Positions 1 through 10,284 of a stretch of 54,682 bases of DNA are shown here, piece by piece. Both the position numbers and the translations under genes were made by a program. The stretch's first letter is position 1, and each line of letters starts with the position of its first letter. Source of the stretch: Gammaproteobacteria bacterium (GTDB lineage Bacteria > Pseudomonadota > Gammaproteobacteria > Arenicellales > Arenicellaceae); NCBI GenBank assembly GCA_022447525.1, contig JAKVBA010000001.1, forward strand, positions 41,571-96,252, given 5' to 3'. The notes below the pieces were generated by a model. It was not told the origin of the DNA. It searched no databases and was given only the letters and a program-made list of their open reading frames with translations.

Positions 1-335
1 AAAACAACTATATCTCCTCGGTCTGGTGAACCGGTATCAATGACTTTGTTTTGTAAAATAGGCAATCGAATGCCATATGAAAACTTGTTCACCAAGATGA
101 AGTCGCCGATTTCTAAATTCGAAAGCATAGAACCCGACGGAATCCGGAACGGTTCGGCAATAAAACTCCTCAATACAAAAACTAGCAAAAGTACAGGAAA
201 AAAAGAACGAGCGTAGTCAAGTGGCACTGGCTCAGGAACTTTTTTTGCGGCTTCTGGCTTAACGAACTTGTAGTAAGCAAGTACCACACCGCAAAGGCAA
301 ATTATTGAGAACAGCCCTATTTCAAAAATTTTCAT
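1..335 (-). CDS. lepB: Signal peptidase I (LepB), N-terminal part
   Basis: This is the leader peptidase that cleaves signal peptides at the periplasmic face of the inner membrane. The gene runs off the left edge, so only about 111 residues are present. The start is the ATG read leftward from 335. It lies 7 bases past the lepA stop, so lepA and lepB form one transcript in the usual order. The visible part has an N-terminal membrane segment, a charged cytoplasmic linker, a second hydrophobic segment, and then PSGSM with the catalytic serine of the S26 family. It ends within the segment that leads to the catalytic lysine. The lysine region and the C-terminal domain lie outside the window. Confidence 0.93.
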   Translation of the reverse strand, partial: MKIFEIGLFSIICLCGVVLAYYKFVKPEAAKKVPEPVPLDYARSFFPVLLLVFVLRSFIAEPFRIPSGSMLSNLEIGDFILVNKFSYGIRLPILQNKVIDTGSPDRGDIVV

Positions 336-342
336 GTCTTGT

Positions 343-2151
343 TTAGTCTTCCGATGTTTTTAAGACAGCTAAGAACGCTTCTTGTGGTATTTCAACCGAT
401 CCAATTTGTTTCATACGCTTTTTGCCCTCTTTTTGTTTTTCTAAAAGCTTTCTCTTTCTGGACGCATCACCGCCATAGCACTTAGCTGTTACATTTTTTC
501 TTAGCGCTTTCACGGTTTCACGTGCGATCACCTTAGAGCCAATTGCCGCCTGGATAGCAACATCGAACATTTGTCGAGGTATTAATTCTCGCATTCTTTT
601 TACGAGCTCTCTACCGCGATAGATAGATTGCTCACGATGCACAAGAATCGCAAGAGGATCTACCGGATCACCGTTGATTAAAACATCAACTTTCACCATG
701 TCAGAAGCTCTGTATTCCTTAATTTCATAGTCCAACGAAGCATAACCACGGCTGACGGATTTCAGTCGATCAAAGAAATCCATAACGACTTCGTTCAATG
801 GCAGCTCGAATTTAAGCATTACCTGTCGCCCAAGATACTGAATATTTTTCTGAATACCCCGCTTCTCTATACAAAGCGTCATCACTGCACCGATGTACTC
901 TTCCGGCATCAACATATTGGCTTCGATAATAGGCTCGCGGATCTCTTCAATTTTAGACAAATCTGGCAGTGCTGATGGATTATCGACTTCTATCAATTCC
1001 CCGTTTTTAAGCAAGACGTCATACACCACTGTAGGAGCAGTGGTGATCAAATCCATATTATATTCCCGCTCTAATCGCTCTTGGATAATCTCCATATGCA
1101 ACATTCCCAGAAAGCCACAACGGAATCCTAATCCAAGTGCGTCTGAAACCTCCGGATCATAGATTAACGAAGCATCATTAAGACTCAATTTACCTAGAGC
1201 ATCCCTGAATGAATCATAGTCGGCTGAATTAATTGGGTACAATCCAGCAAAAACTCGTGGTTGCACCTCTTTGAATCCTGGTAACGGTTCTGTAACGCCA
1301 TGTTTAGCATGAGTTATGGTATCACCAACCTTAGCTCCCGAGATGTCCTTTACACCCGATATAAGGTAGCCAACTTCACCAATTAATAATTGGTCTTTTT
1401 GCACCCGCTTTGGCGTAAAAATTCCAAGATCCTCTACCTGATATTCTATACCAGACGACATCATTTTGATCCGGTCTCGTTTCTTAATAGAGCCAGAAAT
1501 AATACGAATTAGCGCCACTGTACCCAGATAATTGTCAAACCAAGAATCCATGATCAAGGCAGACATTGGCGCATCTGCATCGCCTGCTGGGGCTGGGAGC
1601 TCTTCAACTATCTGCTCGAGCAATTCTTCTATACCAATGCCATTTTTCGCACTGACGTGTAAGGCACCGGAACAATCAATACCTACTACGTCTTCAATCT
1701 CATCGCTTACTCTGTCAACATCCGCGGCAGGCAAATCAATTTTGTTTAAAACAGGCAACACTTCCAGCCCAAGATCAACCGCCGTGTAACAATTTGCCAC
1801 GGTCTGGGCTTCTACGCCTTGCGAAGCATCAACAACAAGCAAAGCACCCTCACAGGCCGTTAGCGATCGTGAGACCTCGTAGGAAAAATCCACGTGACCA
1901 GGTGTGTCAATCATATTCAAGTGATAAGTCTGACCATCTTTTTTACTTTTGTAATTAAGAGCAACACTTTGAGCTTTAATGGTAATACCACGCTCTTTTT
2001 CGATATCCATCGAATCAAGTACCTGTTCCTCCATTTCTCTATCACTTAGACCACCACAATGAGAAATGAATCGATCAGCGATCGTCGACTTACCATGATC
2101 AATGTGAGCGATAATTGAAAAGTTTCTTATCTTACTAATGTCGTGCGACAT
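343..2151 (-). CDS. lepA: Elongation factor 4 (LepA), ribosomal back-translocase GTPase
   Basis: EF4 is a translational GTPase related to EF-G that acts on stalled or mis-translocated ribosomes. At 602 residues it has the normal family length. Visible GTPase motifs are the P-loop AHIDHGKS (about residues 15-22), DTPGH (82-86) and NKID (136-139). The C-terminal domain ends in the lysine-rich tail typical of LepA. The first ATG at 2151 is in register with the family N terminus. A TATACT -10-like hexamer lies 29-34 bases upstream of the start, at 2180-2185 on the minus strand. lepB follows after 7 bases. The gene is divergent from nadB. Confidence 0.97.
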   Translation of the reverse strand: MSHDISKIRNFSIIAHIDHGKSTIADRFISHCGGLSDREMEEQVLDSMDIEKERGITIKAQSVALNYKSKKDGQTYHLNMIDTPGHVDFSYEVSRSLTACEGALLVVDASQGVEAQTVANCYTAVDLGLEVLPVLNKIDLPAADVDRVSDEIEDVVGIDCSGALHVSAKNGIGIEELLEQIVEELPAPAGDADAPMSALIMDSWFDNYLGTVALIRIISGSIKKRDRIKMMSSGIEYQVEDLGIFTPKRVQKDQLLIGEVGYLISGVKDISGAKVGDTITHAKHGVTEPLPGFKEVQPRVFAGLYPINSADYDSFRDALGKLSLNDASLIYDPEVSDALGLGFRCGFLGMLHMEIIQERLEREYNMDLITTAPTVVYDVLLKNGELIEVDNPSALPDLSKIEEIREPIIEANMLMPEEYIGAVMTLCIEKRGIQKNIQYLGRQVMLKFELPLNEVVMDFFDRLKSVSRGYASLDYEIKEYRASDMVKVDVLINGDPVDPLAILVHREQSIYRGRELVKRMRELIPRQMFDVAIQAAIGSKVIARETVKALRKNVTAKCYGGDASRKRKLLEKQKEGKKRMKQIGSVEIPQEAFLAVLKTSED

Positions 2152-2352
2152 AGCGATTTAACACCTAATTTTGCAATAAAGTATAGCGATTTAGATAAGT
2201 TTTAAGCTCATCTAAAATGCCCATAAAATAAAACGAGGCCAACAATAACTTCTTGAGAATCTACGGTCGGCACTCGTTTTCGAACATTTTATCAAACCAC
2301 TGGTATAAACACACTCATATTCTTAATAACATATGGTCATAAACCTCTCTCT

Positions 2353-2383
2353 TTGCCAATACTTTACTGGCTTGAGATATACT
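2353..2383 (+). promoter_or_regulatory. Candidate sigma-70 promoter of nadB
   Basis: TTGCCA at 2353-2358 and TATACT at 2378-2383 are separated by 19 bases, which is slightly long. A transcript starting near 2390 would give a leader of about 25 bases before the ATG at 2416. The placement also supports that start over the upstream in-frame TTG. Found by eye only. Confidence 0.4.
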
Positions 2384-2415
2384 CTCGAAGCATTATTTTC
2401 AAACGATATACAAAG

Positions 2416-4071
2416 ATGAATAACAATCAATGTGATGTTTTGATTATTGGCGGTGGGGCTGCCGGATTGAGTCTCGCTCTAAGGCTAGCTGATCAAGACA
2501 TTGCCATCACAATCTTATCTAAGTGTGAGTTGACCGAAGGCTCCAGCCTCTACGCACAAGGTGGCATTGCTGCAGTGTTGGATAATGACGATAATTTTGA
2601 AAATCACATCAAGGATACACACGTCGCCGGCGCTGGCCTTTGTAAAGAAGACGCGGTGAGAAAGGTAGTTGAGGGTGCGCCGGATGCGATTGATTGGTTG
2701 ATCAAAAAAGGCGTTAAGTTCACTGTTGAAGATGGGCCCGAGTTTGATGGGGTGGATGGCAACTATCATCTAACACGTGAAGGGGGACATTCACATCGAC
2801 GAGTCATACACGCCAAAGATGCTACCGGCAAAGAAGTCGAAACAACACTCGAATCTCACGTCAGAGCACAAGCCAATGTAACGATTCTAGAAAACCACAT
2901 AGCGATCGACCTGATTACCTCTCAAAAACTGAAAAAGCGCAACGGCGCCCGGTGTTATGGGGCCTACGCCCTAGATACCGATAATAATAAAATCGAAACA
3001 TTCGCAGCGCGAGCCGTTATTTTGTCTACTGGTGGCGCGTCTAAAGCGTACCTTTATACCACCAATCCAGATACTTCGACTGGTGACGGCATTGCTATGG
3101 CGTGGCGCGCGGGCTGTCGTATTGCCAATATGGAATTCGTTCAGTTTCATCCAACCTGCCTTTACCATCCTTATGCGAAAGGTTCACTGATATCAGAGGC
3201 CGTGCGTGGCGAGGGTGGTTTGCTGCGTCTGCCAAATGGTGATCGATTCATGCAGAATCATCATCTACTGGAAGAACTCGCGCCGAGAGATATAGTGGCA
3301 CGAGCTATTGACTATGAAATGAAAAAAGGCGGACACGACTCAGTATTTCTAGACATCAGTCATAAAGATAAAGACTTTATTCTCGATCATTTTCCAAATA
3401 TCGCCGAGAGCTGTGAGCAGTATGGTTATGACATGACTAACGAACCTGTGCCTGTTGTACCTGCCGCTCATTATACCTGTGGTGGGGTACTAACTGACCT
3501 CAATGGTAGAACTGATCTAAAACGTCTCTACGCGGTTGGCGAGAGTAGTTGCACGGGACTGCATGGTGCGAACAGGCTTGCCAGCAACTCTTTGCTCGAG
3601 TGTCTTGTGATTGCCAAAGCTGCGGCTGACGATATTGCAGAAAGGCTTAAAAGAAAGGAAACTGAAGACTTGCCAAGTCTTCCAGACTGGGACGAAAGTA
3701 AAGTAGTTGACCCAGATGAACAAATTGTCGTTTCTCACAATTGGGACGAAACAAGACGATTCATGTGGGATTATGTTGGTATTGTGAGAACTCGTAAAAG
3801 ACTCGAACGAGCCAGAAATAGAGTCGAGCTCTTGCAAGAGGAAATAGTAGAGTACTACGGAAATTTTAGGGTTAATTCAGATCTGATCGAGCTCAGAAAT
3901 TTGGCCACCGTCGCGGAGCTTACGATTGAATGCGCTCTCACCCGAAAAGAAAGTCGAGGACTTCATTACACACTTGACTACCCAGACACGAACCCTTACG
4001 CAATCGACACAATTCTAACGCCGAATAACTTTGTTGGACATGCTCCCATTCGAGATTGGAGCAGCAGCTAG
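2416..4071 (+). CDS. nadB: L-aspartate oxidase (NadB)
   Basis: This flavoenzyme oxidises L-aspartate to iminoaspartate, the first step of de novo NAD synthesis, and works with quinolinate synthase NadA. The protein is 551 residues from the ATG at 2416. It opens with a short polar tail and the FAD-binding GGGAAG motif near residue 12. It then carries the succinate dehydrogenase/fumarate reductase-type flavoprotein domain, including EFVQFHPT and RGEGG, and a helical C-terminal domain. The frame stays open back to a TTG at 2353. That TTG coincides with a -35-like TTGCCA, and a TATACT lies at 2378-2383, so 2416 is the better start. In relatives nadB is usually divergent from rpoE-rseABC. Here it faces lepA directly. 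Confidence 0.95.
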   Translation: MNNNQCDVLIIGGGAAGLSLALRLADQDIAITILSKCELTEGSSLYAQGGIAAVLDNDDNFENHIKDTHVAGAGLCKEDAVRKVVEGAPDAIDWLIKKGVKFTVEDGPEFDGVDGNYHLTREGGHSHRRVIHAKDATGKEVETTLESHVRAQANVTILENHIAIDLITSQKLKKRNGARCYGAYALDTDNNKIETFAARAVILSTGGASKAYLYTTNPDTSTGDGIAMAWRAGCRIANMEFVQFHPTCLYHPYAKGSLISEAVRGEGGLLRLPNGDRFMQNHHLLEELAPRDIVARAIDYEMKKGGHDSVFLDISHKDKDFILDHFPNIAESCEQYGYDMTNEPVPVVPAAHYTCGGVLTDLNGRTDLKRLYAVGESSCTGLHGANRLASNSLLECLVIAKAAADDIAERLKRKETEDLPSLPDWDESKVVDPDEQIVVSHNWDETRRFMWDYVGIVRTRKRLERARNRVELLQEEIVEYYGNFRVNSDLIELRNLATVAELTIECALTRKESRGLHYTLDYPDTNPYAIDTILTPNNFVGHAPIRDWSSS

Positions 4072-4180
4072 ATAGTAAATGCAACACTGATAAAAAGTAT
4101 ATTCGCGAAACCTATTTATTTTTAGTGAGCCATAACCTAAACTCATAAGTATATTGTAATCAATCAAACTAGAATCTGGT

Positions 4181-5128
4181 ATGCAAGACCCTCTCTCTCG
4201 AGTAGACCTCAACTTATTGGTCGCTTATCAAGTATTGATGCAAGAAAAAAATGTCACTAGAGCTGCTGAACGCTTGTTCGTGACACAGCCAGCCATGAGT
4301 AAAACTCTGAATCGCTTGAGAAATTTGCTGGAGGATGAGTTGTTTGTGCGCTCCTCACATGGCTTGACTCCTACCCCTAAAACTCTAGAGTTAGAGGGCC
4401 CGGTTAATCATATACTCAATCAACTTACCGAGCTTATGGTGACTAACCAAGAGTTTGATCCGGCGAGTACCGCGGCTACTATCTCTTTGGCGACATTGGG
4501 TACTTCAGCAAGTGTTGGTATGCCTATTTTCATTGATAAAGTGCGCCAGCAAGCACCCAAGGTGATGCTGATAAGTCAAAACATTGATGATAAATGGGAA
4601 GATCGACTTCGTAGCGGCAACTTAGATTTTGCGATTGTTGCTAAGAATAAATTTAGCCAGGATTTTGTCACACACAAGCTTATGAGCATCAAGCCTGTGC
4701 TTTACATGCGAAAAGACCACCCTCTAGCTGAGGTAGACCATATTACTTTGGAGCAGCGTAGAAAGTTTCAACATATGGCGGTTTACTTCCCGAATTTCGA
4801 AACCACACGCGAGGAAGTTCAAAAGTTATTTGCGTCTTTCGGCATTTTGTCAAACGTGCCATTTTTAACAACGAATCTTTTGGTTTGCCTTGAAACGCTT
4901 CGAAAGACGGATATGCTCATGATAGCGTCAGATCGATTGATTGATTCTTCGATAGTGTCTGATCATTTTATATCAAAACCTCTCGATGATTTGATCAATC
5001 TGAAAATTGATGCTCTAAGTCTTGTTCAACATGTCCGCACCAAGAATTCCCCGCTACACAAGTACCTCACGACTATGATCGTTCAGAGTTTTAACGAAGC
5101 AGATTCGGCGAGTTCGGTATCGAGTTAA
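4181..5128 (+). CDS. LysR-family transcriptional regulator
   Basis: The protein is 315 residues, normal for LysR regulators. The N-terminal winged helix-turn-helix (about 8-66) starts with VDLNLLVAYQ and contains NVTRAAERLFVTQPAMS, the pattern of the LeuO/NodD-like branch (VDLNLL, then LFVR and LTPT). The remainder is the periplasmic-binding-like effector domain. The effector and targets cannot be read from sequence. The gene sits alone, rightward, between nadB and the convergent dnaJ, and a hairpin follows at about 5153. LysR regulators often control a divergent neighbour, but the gene on its left is co-directional, so its target is probably elsewhere. Confidence 0.88.
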   Translation: MQDPLSRVDLNLLVAYQVLMQEKNVTRAAERLFVTQPAMSKTLNRLRNLLEDELFVRSSHGLTPTPKTLELEGPVNHILNQLTELMVTNQEFDPASTAATISLATLGTSASVGMPIFIDKVRQQAPKVMLISQNIDDKWEDRLRSGNLDFAIVAKNKFSQDFVTHKLMSIKPVLYMRKDHPLAEVDHITLEQRRKFQHMAVYFPNFETTREEVQKLFASFGILSNVPFLTTNLLVCLETLRKTDMLMIASDRLIDSSIVSDHFISKPLDDLINLKIDALSLVQHVRTKNSPLHKYLTTMIVQSFNEADSASSVSS

Positions 5129-5152
5129 ACCATAGATAAGCAACGCGTCATT

Positions 5153-5188
5153 AAAAAAGCCGCGCCTCTATCGAGGGCGGCTTTTTGT
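5153..5188 (+). terminator. Rho-independent terminator between the LysR gene and dnaJ
   Basis: The sequence AAGCCGCGCCTC, a short loop, then GAGGGCGGCTT forms a GC-rich stem with one mismatch. It is followed by a T-tract (GGCTTTTTG) on the plus strand and preceded by an A-tract. It can therefore end the LysR transcript and, in reverse, the leftward dnaJ transcript. Confidence 0.75.
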
Positions 5189-5212
5189 TAACGACATATA
5201 TCATCTTGATAT

Positions 5213-6358
5213 TTAGGTTACCAAGTCATCGAAAAAGGATTTAATTTTATCTGACCATGAACTATTTTCGGGATTATGTTTGCTACCGCCTTCACGAATA
5301 GAGTCGTCAAGTTCCTGTAACAGTTCTTTTTGTCGCTTAGTTAAATTAATAGGCGTTTCAACATTGACTTCACAATAAAGATCACCAACAAATCCAGCAT
5401 TGCGGACATTTTTGACGCCCTTGCCGCGTAATCGAAACATTTTACCAGACTGCGTTCCAGCGGGTATTTTGAGTTTCGCGCGGCCTGCAAGCGTGGGCAC
5501 TTCCAGCTCACCACCCAACGCCAAAATCGAATAGCCAATCGGTACTTTACAATGAAGGTCAACACCGTCTCGAGTGAATATCGGATGCTCTTTTAATGAT
5601 ACCGAAACATATAAGTCACCATTGACGCCGCCATTACCTGCACTTTCGCCTTCACCAGACAATCGAATTTGATCACCCTCGTCTACTCCGGCCGGTATCT
5701 TGACTGATAATTTTTTATTTTCTCGAATACGACCCTGACCATTACAATCGCCACAAGGATCGGTGATGATGGTGCCACTACCATGACACTGTGGACAAGT
5801 TTGTTGTACCGAGAAAAAGCCTTGTTGAATTCTCACTTGACCCTGACCGTTACAAGTGGGGCATTGAGTGGGTGAACTTCCGGGCTTTGCGCCTGATCCA
5901 TTACAAGTGCCGCAATTTGACATACGCGGAACAGTGATATTTACCTCTGTCCCTTGAACAGCCTCCTCTAAGCTTAGCTCGAGATTGTAGCGAAGGTCAG
6001 CCCCGCGTCTTTGTCGCTGTCTGCCTCCGGCGCCGCCGCCGCCAAATATATCTCCGAACATATCACCAAAAATATCGCCAAAACCGCCGGCACCGCCAAA
6101 ACCACCTGCGCCACCTTGACCGGCACTGCCGCCCTCAAAGGCAGCATGTCCGAATTGATCATATGTTGCTCTTTTTTCAGGATCTGAAAGAACTTCGAAT
6201 GCTTCTTTGGCTTCTTTAAATTTCAGCTCGGCTTCTTCACTGTCGGGATTTCTGTCAGGGTGATATTTCATTGCTAGACGACGGTACGACTTTTTAAGAT
6301 CAGCTCCATCGACTGATTTGCTAACACCCAGAACTTCGTAATAATCACGCTTTGCCAT
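5213..6358 (-). CDS. dnaJ: Chaperone DnaJ (Hsp40)
   Basis: DnaJ is the co-chaperone that delivers substrates to DnaK and stimulates its ATPase. At 381 residues it is a full type I DnaJ. It has a J domain with HPD at 33-35, a glycine/phenylalanine-rich linker (about 77-118), and four CxxCxGxG zinc repeats ([32 protein letters not shown]) near 145-205. Two beta-barrel substrate domains follow. It is the last gene of grpE-dnaK-dnaJ, 78 bases downstream of dnaK. A strong hairpin sits in that gap and may lower its expression relative to DnaK. Confidence 0.97.
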   Translation of the reverse strand: MAKRDYYEVLGVSKSVDGADLKKSYRRLAMKYHPDRNPDSEEAELKFKEAKEAFEVLSDPEKRATYDQFGHAAFEGGSAGQGGAGGFGGAGGFGDIFGDMFGDIFGGGGAGGRQRQRRGADLRYNLELSLEEAVQGTEVNITVPRMSNCGTCNGSGAKPGSSPTQCPTCNGQGQVRIQQGFFSVQQTCPQCHGSGTIITDPCGDCNGQGRIRENKKLSVKIPAGVDEGDQIRLSGEGESAGNGGVNGDLYVSVSLKEHPIFTRDGVDLHCKVPIGYSILALGGELEVPTLAGRAKLKIPAGTQSGKMFRLRGKGVKNVRNAGFVGDLYCEVNVETPINLTKRQKELLQELDDSIREGGSKHNPENSSWSDKIKSFFDDLVT

Positions 6359-6378
6359 TATTTTTGACCTCTCTCACA

Positions 6379-6415
6379 AAAAAGCCTGCACTCAAAAAAC
6401 AAGCACAGGCTTTTT
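6379..6415 (-). terminator. Intergenic hairpin/attenuator between dnaK and dnaJ
   Basis: A 10-base inverted repeat (AAAAAGCCTG at 6379-6388, CAGGCTTTTT at 6406-6415) forms a stem flanked by A and T runs. Read leftward it is a canonical rho-independent terminator directly after dnaK and before dnaJ. Because dnaJ lacks an obvious promoter of its own, it most likely acts as a partial terminator or RNA processing site that sets the DnaK:DnaJ ratio. Confidence 0.7.
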
Positions 6416-6436
6416 GCTGCTTTACTAAGATGTTAA

Positions 6437-8362
6437 TTACGATTTGTTATCTTCGTCTTTAACTTCCTCAAACTCAGCATCAACCACATTGTCATCTTGC
6501 GCTTGCTCAGCACCACCCATATCAGCAGAAGCTTCAGCTCCGCCTGCTTGACCGTACATTTGCTCGGCTAGCTTATGGCTGGCTTGCATCAAAGCTTCAA
6601 CTTTTGCTGTAATAGCCTCAGCATCATCGCCTTTTGCTGCTTCTTCAACCTCAGAAATTGCTGTTTCAATGCTGGTCTTCTCGGCTGCATCTAAAGAGTC
6701 ACCGGCTTCTTCCATTGACTTCTTAACGCCAATAATCATTGCTTCTGCTTGATTCTTAGCATCCACCAGAGCCTTGGCTTTTGCGTCCTCTTCAGCGTGT
6801 GCCTCGGCATCGGCAACCATTGCTTCAATCTCTTCTTCGCTTAGGCCCGAACTTGACTTGATAACAATCTTATTCTCTTTACCAGTCGCCTTATCTTTTG
6901 CTGATACATTCATAATGCCGTTGGCATCAATGTCAAATGTCACTTCAATTTGTGGTACGCCACGAGCTGCTGGAGGGATGTCTGTTAAGTCAAAACGGCC
7001 CAAAGATTTATTGCCAGCCGCCATCTCGCGCTCACCTTGAAGCACATGGATGGTCACTGCATTTTGGTTGTCCTCTGCAGTAGAGAAAACCTGACTAGCT
7101 TTCGTAGGGATTGTCGTGTTTTTCTCGATCAATGGAGTACGGATACCACCCATTGTCTCGATACCCAAAGTCAAAGGTGTTACGTCTAAGAGTAATACGT
7201 CTTTTACGTCACCACCAAGCACACCACCTTGGATCGCTGCTCCCATAGCCACAGCCTCATCCGGATTCACATCACGTCGAGCTTCTTTACCAAAAAACTC
7301 TTGTACTGCTTCTTGGACCTTTGGCATTCTAGTTTGACCACCGACTAAAATTACGTCGTCAATTTCACTCGCTGATAGCCCCGCATCTTTTAGCGCGATT
7401 CTGCATGGCTCTATAGTTCTCTTAACCAAATCTTCCACTAGCGACTCTAATTTTGCTCTCGATAGCTTTAGTACCAAGTGCTTCGGACCAGTTGCATCGG
7501 CCGTGATATAAGGCAAATTGATCTCGGTTTGTGAGCTCGAGGACAACTCAATTTTTGCTTTCTCTGCTGCTTCTTTAAGACGCTGCATCGCAAGTGGATC
7601 ACCTTTGAGGTCGATATTTTGATCTTTACTGAACTCTTCAGCTAGGTAGTCTATGATTCGGTTATCGAAGTCTTCGCCACCTAAGAAGGTATCACCATTG
7701 GTCGACAAGACCTCAAACTGGTGCTCTCCATCAATTTCAGCGATTTCGATAATAGAGACATCAAACGTACCGCCGCCTAAGTCGTATACGGCAATTTTAC
7801 GATCGCCGGTTTTTTGATCCATGCCGTAAGCCAGCGCCGCAGCCGTGGGCTCGTTGATGATACGCTTTACTTCAAGACCGGCTATTTTTCCAGCATCTTT
7901 AGTAGCTTGGCGTTGAGAATCATTAAAGTAAGCTGGAACCGTAACAACTGCTTCGGTTACTTCCTCACCGAGAAATTCTTCAGCGGTTTTTTTCATCTTT
8001 TGTAGAACTCTAGCTGAGATCTCTGGAGCCGCCATTTGCTTATCATTCACTTCAACCCATGCGTCGCCGTTCTTGGCTTTGACGATTTTATACGGCATTA
8101 AATCAACGTCACGTTGCACCACCTCTTCGTCGAATTTACGACCAATAAGGCGCTTAACCGCGTAAAGGGTATTAGTTGGATTTGTTACAGATTGACGCTT
8201 AGCTGGCTGACCTACCAGTACTTCGTTGTCATCAACAAAAGCGACGTATGAGGGCGTTGTACGATCGCCTTCACTATTCTCGATTACACGAGCTTTATCA
8301 CCGTCCATGACGGCAACGCAAGAGTTGGTAGTACCTAGGTCAATTCCAATAATTTTGCCCAT
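6437..8362 (-). CDS. dnaK: Chaperone DnaK (Hsp70)
   Basis: DnaK is the ATP-dependent folding chaperone. The protein is 641 residues, the standard length. The nucleotide-binding domain begins with [13 protein letters not shown] (5-17) and contains [12 protein letters not shown]. The conserved linker is [10 protein letters not shown]. The substrate-binding domain is followed by a helical lid and an acidic tail ending in [16 protein letters not shown]. It lies 122 bases downstream of grpE. The leader contains a 6-bp hairpin (GCCCTT at 8395-8400, AAGGGC at 8407-8412) with no T-tract. Transcription is expected from the heat-shock promoter upstream of grpE. Confidence 0.98.
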   Translation of the reverse strand: MGKIIGIDLGTTNSCVAVMDGDKARVIENSEGDRTTPSYVAFVDDNEVLVGQPAKRQSVTNPTNTLYAVKRLIGRKFDEEVVQRDVDLMPYKIVKAKNGDAWVEVNDKQMAAPEISARVLQKMKKTAEEFLGEEVTEAVVTVPAYFNDSQRQATKDAGKIAGLEVKRIINEPTAAALAYGMDQKTGDRKIAVYDLGGGTFDVSIIEIAEIDGEHQFEVLSTNGDTFLGGEDFDNRIIDYLAEEFSKDQNIDLKGDPLAMQRLKEAAEKAKIELSSSSQTEINLPYITADATGPKHLVLKLSRAKLESLVEDLVKRTIEPCRIALKDAGLSASEIDDVILVGGQTRMPKVQEAVQEFFGKEARRDVNPDEAVAMGAAIQGGVLGGDVKDVLLLDVTPLTLGIETMGGIRTPLIEKNTTIPTKASQVFSTAEDNQNAVTIHVLQGEREMAAGNKSLGRFDLTDIPPAARGVPQIEVTFDIDANGIMNVSAKDKATGKENKIVIKSSSGLSEEEIEAMVADAEAHAEEDAKAKALVDAKNQAEAMIIGVKKSMEEAGDSLDAAEKTSIETAISEVEEAAKGDDAEAITAKVEALMQASHKLAEQMYGQAGGAEASADMGGAEQAQDDNVVDAEFEEVKDEDNKS

Positions 8363-8484
8363 TGTTGTTTACCTCAATTAAAAACTTTGTATCTGCCCTT
8401 GTTTGTAAGGGCCGGTATTTATAATTCAATACACAGACGCTATTTTTGTGCCCTTTTGGGGTGTTTTTAGCGATCTAAACTTCT

Positions 8485-9087
8485 TTATTTCGCAACCACC
8501 ACCATCGCCGGTCGCAATAATCTGTCATGTAATTCAAACCCTGATTGAATAACAGTGATTATGTGTCCAGATTCCACATCTTCGGACTCAACCATACTCA
8601 TGGCCTGATGTAGGTTTGGATCCAGCTTATCACCCGCTTCAGGGGTGATTTCTTTGACGGAGAATTTGATGAATGCCGAGGACAACTGATTCAATGTGAT
8701 GGTTGACCCTTCATATATACTTTTTATCGTCTCGTCTGCGTCTTCCGCCGGTTTATTTTGAGTGGCCAACTTCAAGCTATCAAACACGTTCAACATTTCT
8801 TTCGCAAATCCCTCAATAGCGAACTTTCTCGAATTTGCTACTTCTTTTTCAGCTCTGCGCCTGACATTGTCTTCCTCGGCCTTGGCTCTTAAAAAAGCGT
8901 CTTTAAGCTTACTTATCTCAAGCTGCGCTGCTTCCAACTCCGGGTTACTGTTGTTTTCCGTGTTAGTGTCAATATCGGCTGTTTCTGTCGCGGAATCGTC
9001 TAGATCCACTGATTCTGCTTTAGCCAATTCAGGTTCGTTAGCGGAAGTTTCTTCTGAATTTATGTTTTGATTTTCTGCGTCGCTCAT
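8485..9087 (-). CDS. grpE: GrpE, nucleotide exchange factor of DnaK
   Basis: GrpE releases ADP from DnaK. From the ATG at 9087 it is 200 residues, with an acidic disordered N terminus, the long dimerising coiled coil (RAKAEEDNVRRRAEKEV) and the C-terminal beta domain containing VIQSGFELHDRLLRPAMV. An in-frame GTG at 9105 would add six residues. The ATG was chosen because MSDAENQN resembles family N termini, but the ribosome-binding site is weak for both. It is the first gene of the heat-shock operon, 54 bases below a near-perfect sigma-32 promoter. Confidence 0.96.
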   Translation of the reverse strand: MSDAENQNINSEETSANEPELAKAESVDLDDSATETADIDTNTENNSNPELEAAQLEISKLKDAFLRAKAEEDNVRRRAEKEVANSRKFAIEGFAKEMLNVFDSLKLATQNKPAEDADETIKSIYEGSTITLNQLSSAFIKFSVKEITPEAGDKLDPNLHQAMSMVESEDVESGHIITVIQSGFELHDRLLRPAMVVVAK

Positions 9088-9141
9088 TGTTCTGTTTCGG
9101 GCCACAGCCCCAAATCTCTACGGCAATTATCGAATGCGAGG

Positions 9142-9170
9142 ATTATGGGGATACTCTCAATGAGTTCAAG
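9142..9170 (-). promoter_or_regulatory. Sigma-32 (RpoH) heat-shock promoter of grpE-dnaK-dnaJ
   Basis: On the minus strand, CTTGAA (9170-9165) is followed by 14 bases and then CCCCATAAT (9150-9142). This is close to the known RpoH consensus (CTTGAAA, 13-15 bases, CCCCATNT). It ends 54 bases upstream of the grpE ATG. It implies that the operon is controlled by RpoH rather than by HrcA/CIRCE. No CIRCE palindrome was seen nearby. Confidence 0.88.
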
Positions 9171-9277
9171 CCTTTGGAAGTCAAAATTTAAGATAAATCC
9201 CAAGATTTTTTCGAGGAATGAATTTAGTGCAAAAATATCTCACCAAAATATGGTGAATCGAAACTAAGGTTTGCAAC

Positions 9278-10120
9278 CTAAAGTTCGATATCGACCATAA
9301 GTAAACTTTTTATGAGCTCGGTTTTATCGGTTTTTTGATGATATACAGCGTAAGCAGCTCTGTTAAAAACTGGAGCGCCAATCACTTTGTATAACTGTTT
9401 CTTTTTAATGGCCTTTTTAACCATCGGTTTTGCCAAATACGCCGCGCCACCACGAGCTTTTATTTGTTCATAGGCAACTCTTCCTTGCGTTGTTTGTAGT
9501 CTGGCGAAACTGGCGTCTGGGAAATGCTTTGCATGTTGAACAGCAAAGTTAGCACCCCAATCGACGAAAGCATAGTTCTCACTCAATGCGTCTTCAAGTG
9601 ATTGATCGCGTTCCGAACTCACGAGCACCAAAGGTAGCTCAGCAAACACTCTACTATTTAAAAACTTGCCCCTAGGTGCATCGTAAACAAAAGCCAAATC
9701 AAGCGTTCTATTCGTTAGCCTAGTAAGAAGGCTGTCCTCACTAAGAACTTCGGCAGAGAATGCTACGTCATCTCTCTCAGCCATTACGTGAGTTAGCCAG
9801 GGTTGTAATATCATATCCCAAATTCCTGGAAGCCCAGCTACCGACAATTGCAAATTCAGCCCTTCTGACATTTTAAGGACTTGAGTTGCCTTCTCCCAGT
9901 TTCGAACTATGGAATCTGCATATTCGAGGAGAATCTCACCATCTGAGCTCAGATGTATGTTACTCCTCTCTCTGACTAACAATTTTGCCCCGAGGGTATC
10001 TTCGAGAGATTTCAAACGAGCACTGACTGCTGATTGCGTTACGCACAGGTTGTCGGCGGCACGACCAAAGTGTTTTACCTTGGCCACCTCCAGAAAAGTT
10101 TTTAGCGCGGTAATATCCAT
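9278..10120 (-). CDS. LysR-family regulator, HdfR-like
   Basis: The protein is 280 residues. The N terminus (MDITALKTFLEVAKVKHF, then GRAADNLCVTQSAVSARL) and the overall length match HdfR, the enterobacterial repressor of flagellar flhDC. The C-terminal segment containing VDWGANFAVQH also recalls HdfR's EWGPDFQQH. No flagellar genes are in the window, so the target here is unknown. The gene is divergent from the 71-residue gene at 10285, and the shared 164-base gap is a plausible site for autoregulation. The name HdfR is a family-level inference. Confidence 0.82.
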   Translation of the reverse strand: MDITALKTFLEVAKVKHFGRAADNLCVTQSAVSARLKSLEDTLGAKLLVRERSNIHLSSDGEILLEYADSIVRNWEKATQVLKMSEGLNLQLSVAGLPGIWDMILQPWLTHVMAERDDVAFSAEVLSEDSLLTRLTNRTLDLAFVYDAPRGKFLNSRVFAELPLVLVSSERDQSLEDALSENYAFVDWGANFAVQHAKHFPDASFARLQTTQGRVAYEQIKARGGAAYLAKPMVKKAIKKKQLYKVIGAPVFNRAAYAVYHQKTDKTELIKSLLMVDIEL

Positions 10121-10284
10121 GAAAGCTATTTAACGGTGCGGTATAGAAAAATTTTTCATCGTCACAATCAAAATAATTCTTTTTACACGCCGCCTCAAGA
10201 GTTGAATAATGAAAAGTAAGCTAACAAGTGTCTAACTTTCATAAAAGCCTACTGTGACCAACATATTAATGGAGTCGTGAAAAA

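Noticed and set aside
2230-2280. Inverted repeat AAAACGAG ... CTCGTTTT between lepA and nadB
   Set aside because: The loop is about 35 bases and it lies between divergent genes, so neither a terminator nor an operator role is supported.
9067-9267. Rightward 66-residue frame over the start of grpE and its promoter
   Set aside because: It overlaps the sigma-32 promoter and grpE, and its composition is not protein-like.
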